Origin: Marivibrio halodurans
Lineage (GTDB): Bacteria; Pseudomonadota; Alphaproteobacteria; UBA8366; Aestuariispiraceae
Direction: 5' to 3'
DNA length: 64,000 nt
Assembly (NCBI RefSeq): GCF_017963645.1
Contig: NZ_JAGMWN010000006.1
Location: 248,001-312,000 of the forward strand
The stretch's first letter is position 1; the number at the start of each line of letters is the position of its first letter. Of the stretch, positions 17,914 to 28,687 are shown in pieces. Below the pieces are notes generated by a model. The model saw only the letters and a program-made list of their open reading frames with translations. It had not been told where the DNA came from and searched no databases. The position numbers were made by a program, and so were the translations under genes.

Positions 17914-18954
17914 ATGAAGCCACGCGCGGGCGCGCTGGACAGTCTTGTCAAGGCACCACCCGAGGCGTTGCGTGCCGCCTTGATCTTTGGACAGGACGCG
18001 GGCTTGGTGCGCGAGCGGGTCGATCAACTCGCCCGTTCCGTCGTTCCGTCGCTCGACGACCCCTTCCTTGTCACCGAACTCTCCGCCGAGCAACTGGCCG
18101 ACGATCCCGCTCGACTTAACGAGGAAGCGGCCGCCATCGCGATGACGGGCGGTCGCCGGGTCGTGCTTGTTCGCGATGCGGCGGACCGCTCCATCGGGGC
18201 CTTCGATTCCTTCCTCTCCGATCTGCCCGGTGACGCGCTGGTGATCGCCTGGGGCGGGGAGCTGCCGACGCGATCAAAGCTTCGCAAACTTTTCGAGGAT
18301 GCGGATGAGCGCGCGGCCGCCATTCCCTGCTATCTCGACGACGCGGCGACGATCAATCGCGTCATCGACGAGCGGATGCGGGTCGACGACATCACGCTGG
18401 AATCCGACGCCCGTCGTTATCTGGTCGATCATCTCGGGTCGGACAGGGCCCTCAGCCGGTCGGAGATCGACAAACTCGCGCTCTATGCCGGACCCGGCGG
18501 CCGCTTGTCGATAGAGGATGTCAGTGCCGCCATCGGCGACAGCGCGGCCACCGCGCTCGACGATGTGATCCATGCCGCGACGGATGGAAACGGCCCCGCG
18601 CTCGATCGGGCGATAGAGCAGGGCCTCGCTCTCGGCCTATCGCCGATCCCGATGCTGCGTCAGACCGCCGCCCATGTGCTGCGCCTGCGCCAGCTCATGG
18701 CGGAAGTCGAGGCCGGCCGCGATGCACTCGCCGCGGTGAAGGCCGTGCGTCCACCGATCTTCTTCAAGCTTCAGGATAGGATTGCGCAACAAGTGCGTGG
18801 ATTCGATGCAATCCGTCTGGCCGAGGCCCTGGGAATTCTGTTGGAGGCCGAAGCCGCGTGCAAGCGGACCGGTGCGCCCGATCATCTGGTGGCGAGCCGC
18901 GCCTTGCATCAAGTGGCCGCTCTTGCGCGGCGAGGGGCGCGTCGCGGCCGCTGA
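17914..18954 (+). CDS. holA: DNA polymerase III delta subunit
   Basis: A 346-residue clamp-loader delta subunit that opens the beta clamp. Recognisable segments include ALIFGQDAGLVRERVDQLAR, RRVVLVRDAADRS, ALVIAWGGELPTRSKLRKLFE and LSRSEIDKLALYAG. The last third is the collar domain. A GATAGGGG ribosome-binding region precedes the ATG. It is the last gene of the DUF3576-leuS-lptE-holA run and converges on parB with 37 bases between stops. Confidence 0.94.
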   Translation: MKPRAGALDSLVKAPPEALRAALIFGQDAGLVRERVDQLARSVVPSLDDPFLVTELSAEQLADDPARLNEEAAAIAMTGGRRVVLVRDAADRSIGAFDSFLSDLPGDALVIAWGGELPTRSKLRKLFEDADERAAAIPCYLDDAATINRVIDERMRVDDITLESDARRYLVDHLGSDRALSRSEIDKLALYAGPGGRLSIEDVSAAIGDSAATALDDVIHAATDGNGPALDRAIEQGLALGLSPIPMLRQTAAHVLRLRQLMAEVEAGRDALAAVKAVRPPIFFKLQDRIAQQVRGFDAIRLAEALGILLEAEAACKRTGAPDHLVASRALHQVAALARRGARRGR

Positions 18955-18991
18955 CGACCGTATTCACCACGGGCGCTGCCGGCGACCGGAG

Positions 18992-20029
18992 CTACATTTC
19001 CGTGTCGTCGGACGAACCATCGGGCCCGCGCGAGAGGCGTGCGGCCACGTCGTCAAGCTGATCGAAATCGTCGAAATGAACGGTGACCTTTCCGGATTCA
19101 CCGCTCTCCGCGTCCTTGAGATCGATCGCGACCTTGAGGCCCAGGCTATCGCCCAGGCGCTGCTCCAGCGCGCGGGTATCCGGGTCCTTTTCCGCGATCG
19201 CCTTCTTCAGGCGCTTCATCCCGGATTGGGGCTTCGACTCCTGGGCCAGCTTCTCGGTTTGACGGACATTGAGGCCCTTCTTCACCACTTCGTGCGCGAT
19301 CGCAACCGCGTCCGAATGGCCAAGCAGGGCGCGCGCATGACCGGCGCTGATGAGGCCGTCGTCCAGCATGCTCTTCAGCTCGTCGGGCAGGCCGAGAAGC
19401 CGCAGCAGGTTGGCAACATGGCTGCGGCTCTTGCCGACGCCCTTGGCAAGCGCCTCCTGGGTATGGCCGAACTCGTCCATCAGCCGCTGATAGCCCTCGG
19501 CCTCCTCGAGGACAGTCAGATCCTCGCGATGGATATTCTCGATCAGGGCGATTTCGAGCGCGTCGGAATCGCTCAGGTCCTTGATGAGGACCGGCACCTC
19601 GTGAAGCTGGGCGCGCTGGGCCGCGCGCCACCGCCGCTCGCCGGCGACGATCTGATAGCCGTTCGCCTGACCCGGATCGCGCCGGACAAGGAGCGGCTGC
19701 AACACGCCCTGGCTCTTGATCGATTCGACAAGCCCGTCGATCGCCGCGTCATCGAAGCGTTTACGGGGCTGATCCGGATTAGGGCGAATCAATTCGATCG
19801 GCACGAGCTTGGAGGCACGCGGCCCCCCATCCAACGCATCGCCCGCGCCGAACGGCGTCGCCCCACCATAGCCGCCAGCCCCGGTCAGGGACGAGGCGGC
19901 GGCGGGCGTCCCGCCGCCTTCCGATGCGGCAGGGGGGGAGACAGGCTGGGCTTCCTCCAACGCGCTCTCTCCGAAGAGGGCATCGAGCCCCCGTCCCAGG
20001 CCGCGCTTTTTCGGCTTCTCGGCCGTCAT
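18992..20029 (-). CDS. parB: Chromosome-partitioning protein ParB
   Basis: A 345-residue CTP-dependent DNA clamp. The N-terminus KKRGLGRGLDALFGE is the ParA-interacting leader. LVPIELIRPNPDQPRK opens the ParB/Srx domain; GERRWRAAQ is the nucleotide-binding motif; LAKGVGKSRSHVANLLRLLGLP is the parS-recognising helix-turn-helix; the C-terminus is the dimer domain. The start ATG overlaps the parA stop as TGATG (a GTG one codon earlier is possible), so the two are coupled. Its cognate parS sites are at 21431, 23568, 23616 and 23665. Confidence 0.97.
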   Translation of the reverse strand: MTAEKPKKRGLGRGLDALFGESALEEAQPVSPPAASEGGGTPAAASSLTGAGGYGGATPFGAGDALDGGPRASKLVPIELIRPNPDQPRKRFDDAAIDGLVESIKSQGVLQPLLVRRDPGQANGYQIVAGERRWRAAQRAQLHEVPVLIKDLSDSDALEIALIENIHREDLTVLEEAEGYQRLMDEFGHTQEALAKGVGKSRSHVANLLRLLGLPDELKSMLDDGLISAGHARALLGHSDAVAIAHEVVKKGLNVRQTEKLAQESKPQSGMKRLKKAIAEKDPDTRALEQRLGDSLGLKVAIDLKDAESGESGKVTVHFDDFDQLDDVAARLSRGPDGSSDDTEM

Positions 20030-20853
20030 CACGCGGGCACCCTCCGCTCACGCTTCAGCACCTCGCTGGCGAGGTGGATATAAGCCTGGGAGCCCCGGCA
20101 CTGCATGTCATAGAGCAACACGGGCTTCCCGAAACTCGGCGCCTCTGAGATGCGGACATTGCGCGGGATCATGGTCTCATAGACCTTCTCCCCGAAATGC
20201 GCGCGGACATCGGCCGCCACCTGGTCGGACAGGTTATTGCGCTTGTCGTACATAGTGAGCACGAGGCCCTGGATATCGAGACGGGGATTGAAGGCGCGCT
20301 TCACCCGCTCGATCGTGCGGACCAGATGGCTCAGCCCTTCCAGCGCATAGAACTCGCATTGTAGCGGAACGAGCACGGCATCGGCGGCGACCAGCGCGTT
20401 CAGCGTGGTAAGGCCCAGCGCCGGCGGGCAATCGATCAGGACATAATCGAACCGGTCCTTCAGGCCACCCAGCGCATCCTTCAACCGGAACTCCCGCCGG
20501 TCCATGTCGACCAGTTCGATCTCCGCGCCGGCCAGATCGACCGAGCTGGAAATCAGGGAGAGGTTGGGAATGCTGGTCGGCACGACCGCGTCGCCCGCCT
20601 TGGCCCGCCCGACGAACAGATCGTAGGAAGTGATCGTGCGCGCGCGGCGATCGATACCAAGGCCCGTGGACGCATTGCCCTGGGCATCGATATCGAGGAT
20701 CAGCACCCGCTTCTCGCACGCGGCGAGCGCGGTGGCGAGATTGATAGCGGTGGTCGTCTTGCCGACCCCACCCTTTTGATTGGCGATGGCGACGATCCGC
20801 GGTTCCCCATTATCCTTGGGGCGGGTCATCGATTCTGGAATCTCTGCGAACAT
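20029..20853 (-). CDS. parA: Chromosome-partitioning ATPase ParA
   Basis: A 274-residue Walker-type ATPase driving ParB-parS segregation. IAIANQKGGVGKTTTAINLA-type P-loop: NQKGGVGKTT near residue 25. DIDAQGNAST and VLIDCPPALG are the other nucleotide motifs. ATG 20853 is preferred because GAGG lies 9 bases upstream; ATG 20829 (MTRPKDNGEP) is also plausible. Both lie within the end of rsmG, so rsmG, parA and parB form one overlapping operon. Confidence 0.96.
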   Translation of the reverse strand: MFAEIPESMTRPKDNGEPRIVAIANQKGGVGKTTTAINLATALAACEKRVLILDIDAQGNASTGLGIDRRARTITSYDLFVGRAKAGDAVVPTSIPNLSLISSSVDLAGAEIELVDMDRREFRLKDALGGLKDRFDYVLIDCPPALGLTTLNALVAADAVLVPLQCEFYALEGLSHLVRTIERVKRAFNPRLDIQGLVLTMYDKRNNLSDQVAADVRAHFGEKVYETMIPRNVRISEAPSFGKPVLLYDMQCRGSQAYIHLASEVLKRERRVPA

Positions 20854-21478
20854 CGGCAAAATCCTCGATGGTCAGGATCGCGCCCTCGGCATCGGTCTGC
20901 GAGGCGTCGATTCGGTATTTTATATACCATGAGGATTTCGCATCGGTCAATTCATCTTCAAGCCTTTTTCCCTTTAAAAAGACGCAAGGGACGTTTTCTC
21001 CAACAAGGCGTGCCGCGTAATCCAGAAGTGTCCCGACCGGCGCCAGGGCCCGGGCCGTCACGCAATCCGCCCGGATCGGGTCGAGCGATTCTATCCGCGC
21101 GGCATGCACCGTCACGCGGCTACCAAGCGCCATTGCCCGCGCGGCCTCCCGAAGGAAGACGGCCTTGCGTTGATCCGATTCCACGAGATGAACCTGTTCA
21201 ATTCCCCCATCGCCCCGGTCGGTTCCAAGCGCCGCGAGCACGAGGCCCGGGAAGCCCGCCCCGCTGCCGAGATCGACGACTGTCTTCGTGCCAGGGGGGA
21301 GGCGGGGAAGGAGCTGGGCGGAATCCAGCATATGCCGGCGCCAGAGATCCGGCACCGTCTTCGGCCCGACCAGATTGATCCGGCGCTGCCATTTGGTCAG
21401 CAGCGCCGCATAGGCCGTCAGCCGGTCCAATGTTTCACGTGAAACGCCTGTGCATTCCGCGAAGCCGCGCCCATCCAT
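20810..21478 (-). CDS. rsmG: 16S rRNA (guanine527-N7)-methyltransferase RsmG (GidB)
   Basis: A protein of about 222 residues. GVSRETLDRLTAYAALLTKWQRRINLVGPKT opens the domain, WRRHMLDSAQLL follows, and VVDLGSGAGFPGLVLA is the SAM-binding motif. GFPGL and FLKGKRLEDEL complete the family. ATG 21478 gives a typical N-terminus; the frame is open back to 21562 and a start at 21541 overlapping mnmG is also possible. The VSRETL codons contain a parS site. Confidence 0.93.
   Translation of the reverse strand: MDGRGFAECTGVSRETLDRLTAYAALLTKWQRRINLVGPKTVPDLWRRHMLDSAQLLPRLPPGTKTVVDLGSGAGFPGLVLAALGTDRGDGGIEQVHLVESDQRKAVFLREAARAMALGSRVTVHAARIESLDPIRADCVTARALAPVGTLLDYAARLVGENVPCVFLKGKRLEDELTDAKSSWYIKYRIDASQTDAEGAILTIEDFADVRRDSRIDDPPQG
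21431..21446. promoter_or_regulatory. parS site within rsmG (one mismatch)
   Basis: TGTTTCACGTGAAACG matches the parS palindrome TGTTTCACGTGAAACA at 15 of 16 positions. It lies in the rsmG codons for VSRET. A parS in this codon run is known from other bacteria; ParB is the ligand. Confidence 0.9.
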
Positions 21479-21530
21479 CGCCGCGCCCGTGGTCCGCCGC
21501 GCCGCCGGCTTGTCACCGGGGGCTTCCCGA

Positions 21531-23429
21531 TCAGGCGGCATCGGCGTCGGCCGCCACGCCATCCCGTTTCGGGGCGGCGCGCTTGATATGGCGCAGCAGG
21601 GCGACCAATGCCGCCGGCGTTATCCCGGGCAAACGACCGGCGGCCCCGATCGTCGCCGGTCGCGCCGCGCGCAATCGCTGGCACATCTCGGTCGATAAGC
21701 CACCGATCGCATCGAAATCCAAATCCGGGGGCAGGGCCAGATCCTCGTCCCGCCGATAGGCGCGGATATCCGCATCCTGTCGCGCCAGATAGCCGGCATA
21801 GAGCGCCTCGATCTCCATCTGCCGGGCAATGCCGGAGGACATCTCCGAGAGCTCCGGCCAGATAGCGGCGAGGCGCGCCATATCGATTTCGGGATAGGCA
21901 AGGAGATCCATCGCGCTCCGCACGACCCCGTCCTGATTGACCGCCAAGCCCTGGCGCGCCAACACCGCCGGGCTGGCGGACAGACGCGCGCAGAGATCGC
22001 GGGCCGCATCCAGCCCCGCCTTCTTCCGCCCCCAGATATCCGCCCGGGACGCGCGAACGGCCCCGATCGCGAGGCCCCGATCCGTCAGCCGCTGATCCGC
22101 ATTATCGGCCCGCAGGCGCAGCCGATATTCGGCGCGCGAGGTGAACATGCGATAGGGCTCGTCCGCGCCCCGGCTTGTCAGATCGTCGATCAGAACACCG
22201 ATATAGGCTTCCGCCCGGTCCAACAGGAAGGGATCGGCGCCGCCCACCGCGCGCGCGGCGTTCAGGCCGGCCATCAAGCCCTGGGCCGCGGCCTCCTCAT
22301 AACCCGTCGTCCCATTGATCTGTCCGGCGAGATAGAGACCGGGAAGGCGCCGCGTCTCCAACGTCGGATGCAGTTCGCGCGGGTCGACATGATCATATTC
22401 GATGGCATAGCCGGGCTCCGTCATCCGCACGCCCTCCAAGCCGGGGATGGTGCGCAGCATCGCATCCTGCACATCGGCGGGTAGGGAATTGGAAATGCCG
22501 TTCGGATAGACGGTCGGGTCGTCCAACCCCTCCGGCTCCAAGAAGATCTGATGCCGGGGCTTGTCGGCGAACTTCACCACCTTGTCCTCGATGGAGGGGC
22601 AGTAGCGGGGGCCGACACCATCGATCCGTCCGGCATACATCGCCGACCGGCCGAGATTATCGCGGATCAGCGCGTGGGTCGCCGGGGTCGTATAGGTGAT
22701 GTGGCAAGCGATCTGCGGAACGGTTATGCGTTCCGTCAGCAGGGAGAAGGGCTCCGGCACCGCATCGGCCGGCTGTGCCTCTAGCGCCGCATAATCGATA
22801 CTGCGGCCGTCGAGCCGGGGGGGCGTTCCCGTCTTCAACCGGCCGAGCGCGAAGCCCGCCCGCTCCAATGTCGCGGAAAGTCCCATGGCGGCCGCATCAC
22901 CCACACGCCCCGCCGGGATGCGCTCTTCCCCCCGATGGATCATGCCACGCAGGAAGGTGCCGGTCGTCAGTACCACCGCCCCCGCGCGCCGCGCCTCGCC
23001 CGTGCCGGTGACGAGCCCGACGCAACGGCCGGCCCCGTCGAGCATCAGATCCTCGACCGCCGCCTCCTCGATCGTCAGAGTCGCCTCCTCCGCCAGCAGC
23101 GCCTGCACCGCCTCCCGATAGAGCCGGCGGTCGGCCTGGGCACGCGGCCCCTGAACCGCCGGTCCCTTGCTGCGATTGAGCAAGCGGAACTGGATGCCGG
23201 CCGCATCGGCCGCGCGGGCCATGATGCCGTCGAGCGCATCGATCTCCCGCACCAGATGCCCCTTGCCTAGGCCCCCGATCGCCGGGTTGCAGGACATGGC
23301 GCCAATCGTCGCGCGCCTATGCGTCAGCAGAAGAGTGCGCGCACCGAGCCGCGCGGCGGCCGCCGCCGCCTCGCACCCCGCATGGCCGCCGCCCACGACG
23401 ATCACATCCCAGATGGTTTCAGTCGTCAT
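21531..23429 (-). CDS. mnmG: tRNA uridine-5-carboxymethylaminomethyl enzyme MnmG (GidA)
   Basis: A 632-residue FAD enzyme that with MnmE modifies U34 of tRNAs. [16 protein letters not shown] is the FAD-binding loop; [40 protein letters not shown] and [12 protein letters not shown] are family signatures. The C-terminal helical domain binds MnmE. ATG 23429 is favoured by GAAAGGG upstream; the longer frame from 23459 adds ten residues. It is followed closely by rsmG and preceded by the parS cluster. Confidence 0.97.
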   Translation of the reverse strand: MTTETIWDVIVVGGGHAGCEAAAAAARLGARTLLLTHRRATIGAMSCNPAIGGLGKGHLVREIDALDGIMARAADAAGIQFRLLNRSKGPAVQGPRAQADRRLYREAVQALLAEEATLTIEEAAVEDLMLDGAGRCVGLVTGTGEARRAGAVVLTTGTFLRGMIHRGEERIPAGRVGDAAAMGLSATLERAGFALGRLKTGTPPRLDGRSIDYAALEAQPADAVPEPFSLLTERITVPQIACHITYTTPATHALIRDNLGRSAMYAGRIDGVGPRYCPSIEDKVVKFADKPRHQIFLEPEGLDDPTVYPNGISNSLPADVQDAMLRTIPGLEGVRMTEPGYAIEYDHVDPRELHPTLETRRLPGLYLAGQINGTTGYEEAAAQGLMAGLNAARAVGGADPFLLDRAEAYIGVLIDDLTSRGADEPYRMFTSRAEYRLRLRADNADQRLTDRGLAIGAVRASRADIWGRKKAGLDAARDLCARLSASPAVLARQGLAVNQDGVVRSAMDLLAYPEIDMARLAAIWPELSEMSSGIARQMEIEALYAGYLARQDADIRAYRRDEDLALPPDLDFDAIGGLSTEMCQRLRAARPATIGAAGRLPGITPAALVALLRHIKRAAPKRDGVAADADAA

Positions 23430-23567
23430 TCTCGACCCTTTCGGAAATCGCGCCGACAATACGCCCCCGTGCTTTCCGGATCAATCGGGCGGGTGACACC
23501 GGAAGGCCGGGGCGGGGGAACCGGGTCATACGGCACTTATGGTCGCCGTGATTGGTCGGACGCCCGG

Positions 23568-23583
23568 TGTTTCACGTGAAACA
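23568..23583. promoter_or_regulatory. parS site 1 (perfect)
   Basis: Exact TGTTTCACGTGAAACA between mnmG and mnmE. First of three spaced by 48-49 bp. Confidence 0.97.
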
Positions 23584-23615
23584 TCGCGGGGCCGAAACGA
23601 ACAGCCTCGCTCCCC

Positions 23616-23631
23616 TGTTTCACGTGAAACA
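23616..23631. promoter_or_regulatory. parS site 2 (perfect)
   Basis: Exact TGTTTCACGTGAAACA, 48 bp from site 1. Confidence 0.97.
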
Positions 23632-23664
23632 TTGGGGTGCCGTTACGACCGATCCGACCGCCGC

Positions 23665-23680
23665 TGTTTCACGTGAAACA
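23665..23680. promoter_or_regulatory. parS site 3 (perfect)
   Basis: Exact TGTTTCACGTGAAACA, 49 bp from site 2 and 38 bp from the mnmE stop. The three sites fill the 258-bp mnmG-mnmE gap, which also contains the mnmG promoter region. Confidence 0.97.
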
Positions 23681-23717
23681 CTCATGTCGAGACCGTAGCA
23701 TCCGGCGCACCGCCCCA

Positions 23718-25097
23718 TCATTTGCCGATGCAGAAATCCCGGAACACCACATCCAGCAAATCCTCGACATCCACGCGCCCCGTGATCCGGCCGATGGCAC
23801 GCAGCGCCAGACGGATATCCTCCGCGCGGAGATCCGGTTGCGGCGCCTCCAGCGCACGGGTCAGGGCGTCCCGCGACTCCGACACCGCTTCTCGGTGGCG
23901 CGCGCGGGTCAAGCCCGCCGCTTCCCCCAGGCCCGCGACGGACTCCACGGCCTCCCGAAGACGTTGAAGGAAATCCTCCCACCCAACGCCGCTATGAACG
24001 GATAGCGCCAACGGCCCGCCGGCCGGAGCCCGGGTTGGAGGCGCGGCCGGATCGCCCGCCATAATATCCGGACGATTCCCAGCGATATCGTCACCCTTCA
24101 TATCCGCCTTGTTCCGAACATCGATGAGGACAACGCCTTCCCCGGCCAGCGCCTCCGGGGGTACGGTCTCCGACACGTCCGGCGCGCTCATCCGAATGAC
24201 GATGTCGGCCGCGCGCGCGGCGCGCAGGGCCCGCCGCACGCCTTCCGCCTCGATCTCCTCTACCGCATCGCGCAGACCGGCCGTATCGGACAGCGTCACC
24301 GGATAACCCTCGAAATCCAGCGCCACCTCGACCACGTCGCGCGTCGTCCCGGCACGCGCATTGACGATGGCCGCATCACGTCCCGCCAGACGATTAAGGA
24401 GCGAGGATTTCCCGACATTGGGCGGGCCGACAATGGCGACCCGCACGCCATCGCGCAGCCGCTCACCCCGCCGTCCCGAATCGATCTCCCGGGACAGCGC
24501 GTCCCGCAGCGCCCGTATGTCGGCCGCGCTCCGCTCCCAGATATCCTCCGGCAGATCCTCGTCCGGGAAATCGATCACGGCCTCCGCATGGGCGGCGAGG
24601 CGCAGCAATTGTTCCGACCATGCCTCGCAGCGCTTGAAGAGCGCGCCTTCCGCCTGCCGCAATGCCTGGCGCCGCTGCGCCTCCGTCTCCGCCTCGATCA
24701 GATCGACGACACCCTCGGCCCGGCTCAGATCCATCCGATCGTTGAGAAAGGCCCGTCGGGTGAACTCCCCCGGTTCCGCCAACCGACACCCCGGCTGACG
24801 GGAGAGCGCCACCAGTACCGCCGCGCGCACCGCCGGGCCACCATGGATGTGAAGTTCCGCCAGATCCTCGCCCGTATAGCTGCCGGGGCCCGGGAACCAG
24901 AGAAGCAGCCCGTCATCCAGCGCCGATCCATCCACCGGATCCACGAACTGCCGGCGGACGGCACGGCGCGGCGCGGGCAGGGGCCTTCCGGTCAATGCCG
25001 ACACCACCGCGCCCGTCTCCGGCCCCGAAAGCCGGATAATCGCGATCCCAGCCTTGGCGAGGCCGCTCGCCGGGGCATAGATCGTCTCCGCATGCAT
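23718..25097 (-). CDS. mnmE: tRNA modification GTPase MnmE (TrmE)
   Basis: A 459-residue K+-activated GTPase partner of MnmG. IYAPASGLAKAGIAIIRLSGP and AELHIHGGPAV mark the tetrahydrofolate-binding N-domain; EGVVDLIEAETEAQRRQAL the helical domain; VGPPNVGKSS (224-231) is the G1 loop and SDTAGLRDAVEEIEAEG the G3/switch II. It ends DFCIGK with the invariant Cys. In relatives rho is next upstream, but here three unrelated genes intervene. Confidence 0.97.
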   Translation of the reverse strand: MHAETIYAPASGLAKAGIAIIRLSGPETGAVVSALTGRPLPAPRRAVRRQFVDPVDGSALDDGLLLWFPGPGSYTGEDLAELHIHGGPAVRAAVLVALSRQPGCRLAEPGEFTRRAFLNDRMDLSRAEGVVDLIEAETEAQRRQALRQAEGALFKRCEAWSEQLLRLAAHAEAVIDFPDEDLPEDIWERSAADIRALRDALSREIDSGRRGERLRDGVRVAIVGPPNVGKSSLLNRLAGRDAAIVNARAGTTRDVVEVALDFEGYPVTLSDTAGLRDAVEEIEAEGVRRALRAARAADIVIRMSAPDVSETVPPEALAGEGVVLIDVRNKADMKGDDIAGNRPDIMAGDPAAPPTRAPAGGPLALSVHSGVGWEDFLQRLREAVESVAGLGEAAGLTRARHREAVSESRDALTRALEAPQPDLRAEDIRLALRAIGRITGRVDVEDLLDVVFRDFCIGK

Positions 25098-25221
25098 CGC
25101 GAAAATCTCCTTCGGCTCGACGGGAAAGACGCGGCGATCGCCGCCTTATCCTACGCCCTTTCCGCCCTGTCCACCCGACCCCATCTATCGGACAGACCAA
25201 AAAGACGAAGGGTCGCTCACC

Positions 25222-27321
<2,100 letters not shown>

Positions 27322-27418
27322 GCTGGCGCCGCCCCACCCAGCCCCACCCAAGGGACCGAATTAACGACCCGGGCCCGAAAGTCCGGAACAGAACAGCGAA
27401 CAGGAGCATGAGACGAAA

Positions 27419-28390
27419 ATGGCGATGGCGATCCGCATTCATGAGCATGGCGGCCCCGACAAGATGCAGTGGGAGGAGGTCGCCGTCGGCGAGCCCGGCC
27501 CCGGCGAGGTGAAGCTCGCCCAGAATGTCTGCGGCCTGAACTATATCGATGTCTATCACCGCACCGGCCTCTATCCGATGGAACTGCCCGGCGCGATCGG
27601 GCTGGAGGCCGCCGCGACCGTCACCGCCGTCGGCGAGGGCGTCACCGAATTCGCCGAAGGCGACCGCGTCGCCTATGCCGCCCCACCCGTGGGCGCCTAT
27701 GCGACGGAGCGGATCATGCCCTGGCACCGGCTGGTGAAGCTGCCCGAATCCATCCCGGACGAGATGGCGGGCGCCATGATGCTGCAGGGCATGACGGTGG
27801 AATATCTGATCCGCCGGACCTATCCGGTGAAGGCGGGGGACACCGTCCTGTTCCACGCGGCCGCCGGCGGCGTCGGGCTGATCGCCTGCCAATGGCTGAA
27901 GCAGATCGGGGCCACCGTCATCGGCACCGTCGGCTCGCCCGAGAAGGCGGAGCTGGCCAAGGCCCATGGCTGCGATCACACCATCCTCTATAACAGCGAG
28001 GATGTGGCGAAGCGCGTCCACGACCTGACCGACGGCAAGGGCGTGCCGGTGGTCTATGACGCGGTCGGGAAGGATACGCTCGACGGATCGCTCGACAGCC
28101 TCGCCCCGCGCGGGATGCTGGTCAGCTTCGGCAATGCCTCCGGTCCGATCGAGAATTTCAATCTCGGCATCCTGGCGCAGAAGGGCTCACTCTATATCAG
28201 CCGCCCGACCCTGATGACCTACACGGCCGAGCGCGCCGATCTTGTCGAAAGCGCAACGGCCCTGTTCGAGGCGGTCGGAAAAGGTCTCAAGATCGAAATC
28301 AACCAGCGTTACCCACTCAAGGACGCCGCCCAGGCCCATCGCGATCTGGAGGCGCGGAAGACAACCGGCTCCACCATCCTGCTGCCGTAA
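27419..28390 (+). CDS. NADPH:quinone oxidoreductase (zinc-free MDR)
   Basis: A 323-residue medium-chain reductase. NVCGLNYIDVYHRTGLYP is the quinone oxidoreductase N-terminal signature and LFHAAAGGVGLIACQWLK the NADPH-binding Rossmann loop; VVYDAVGKDTLDGSLDSLAPRGMLVSFG follows. No zinc ligand set is present, which sets it apart from alcohol dehydrogenases. Likely reduces quinones or alpha,beta-unsaturated carbonyls. AGGAG lies upstream of tandem ATGs at 27419 and 27425. It follows the DUF255 gene by 97 bp and has its own terminator. Confidence 0.93.
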   Translation: MAMAIRIHEHGGPDKMQWEEVAVGEPGPGEVKLAQNVCGLNYIDVYHRTGLYPMELPGAIGLEAAATVTAVGEGVTEFAEGDRVAYAAPPVGAYATERIMPWHRLVKLPESIPDEMAGAMMLQGMTVEYLIRRTYPVKAGDTVLFHAAAGGVGLIACQWLKQIGATVIGTVGSPEKAELAKAHGCDHTILYNSEDVAKRVHDLTDGKGVPVVYDAVGKDTLDGSLDSLAPRGMLVSFGNASGPIENFNLGILAQKGSLYISRPTLMTYTAERADLVESATALFEAVGKGLKIEINQRYPLKDAAQAHRDLEARKTTGSTILLP

Positions 28391-28407
28391 CGCCATCGCA
28401 CCAATAT

Positions 28408-28436
28408 TTGGGGGTCATCCACCGGGTGACCCCCAA
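28408..28436 (+). terminator. Hairpin terminator after quinone oxidoreductase gene
   Basis: A perfect 10-bp stem TTGGGGGTCA / TGACCCCCAA with a 9-base loop, starting 18 bases after the stop codon and followed by TTTA. The poly-T tail is short, so efficiency is uncertain. Confidence 0.75.
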
Positions 28437-28687
28437 TTTAGCGCATTTCTGTCTGCATATGTATTTGGAATCGCCCGCCCGCCCGCGATCCAGCCCCATC
28501 CAGCGTCCGGTCCCCATCCCGACCGCCCGGATTAGGCGCCAGACCTAACCGATAACGGGCCGGACCGGATAAAACACCCCCGATCCACCCCTTCATCCGG
28601 TATGGATGGTGCCCAAAACCGCTATATCTTGCGTGAAATCCGGGAGACGCGGCGCCGGATCGCCCCGCACGACCCGATGGCGGCGCG

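Noticed and set aside
14159-23000. Many long open frames antisense to or overlapping the core genes (for example 633 codons antisense to leuS)
   Set aside because: High GC leaves mirror frames open; none has motifs or ribosome-binding sites.
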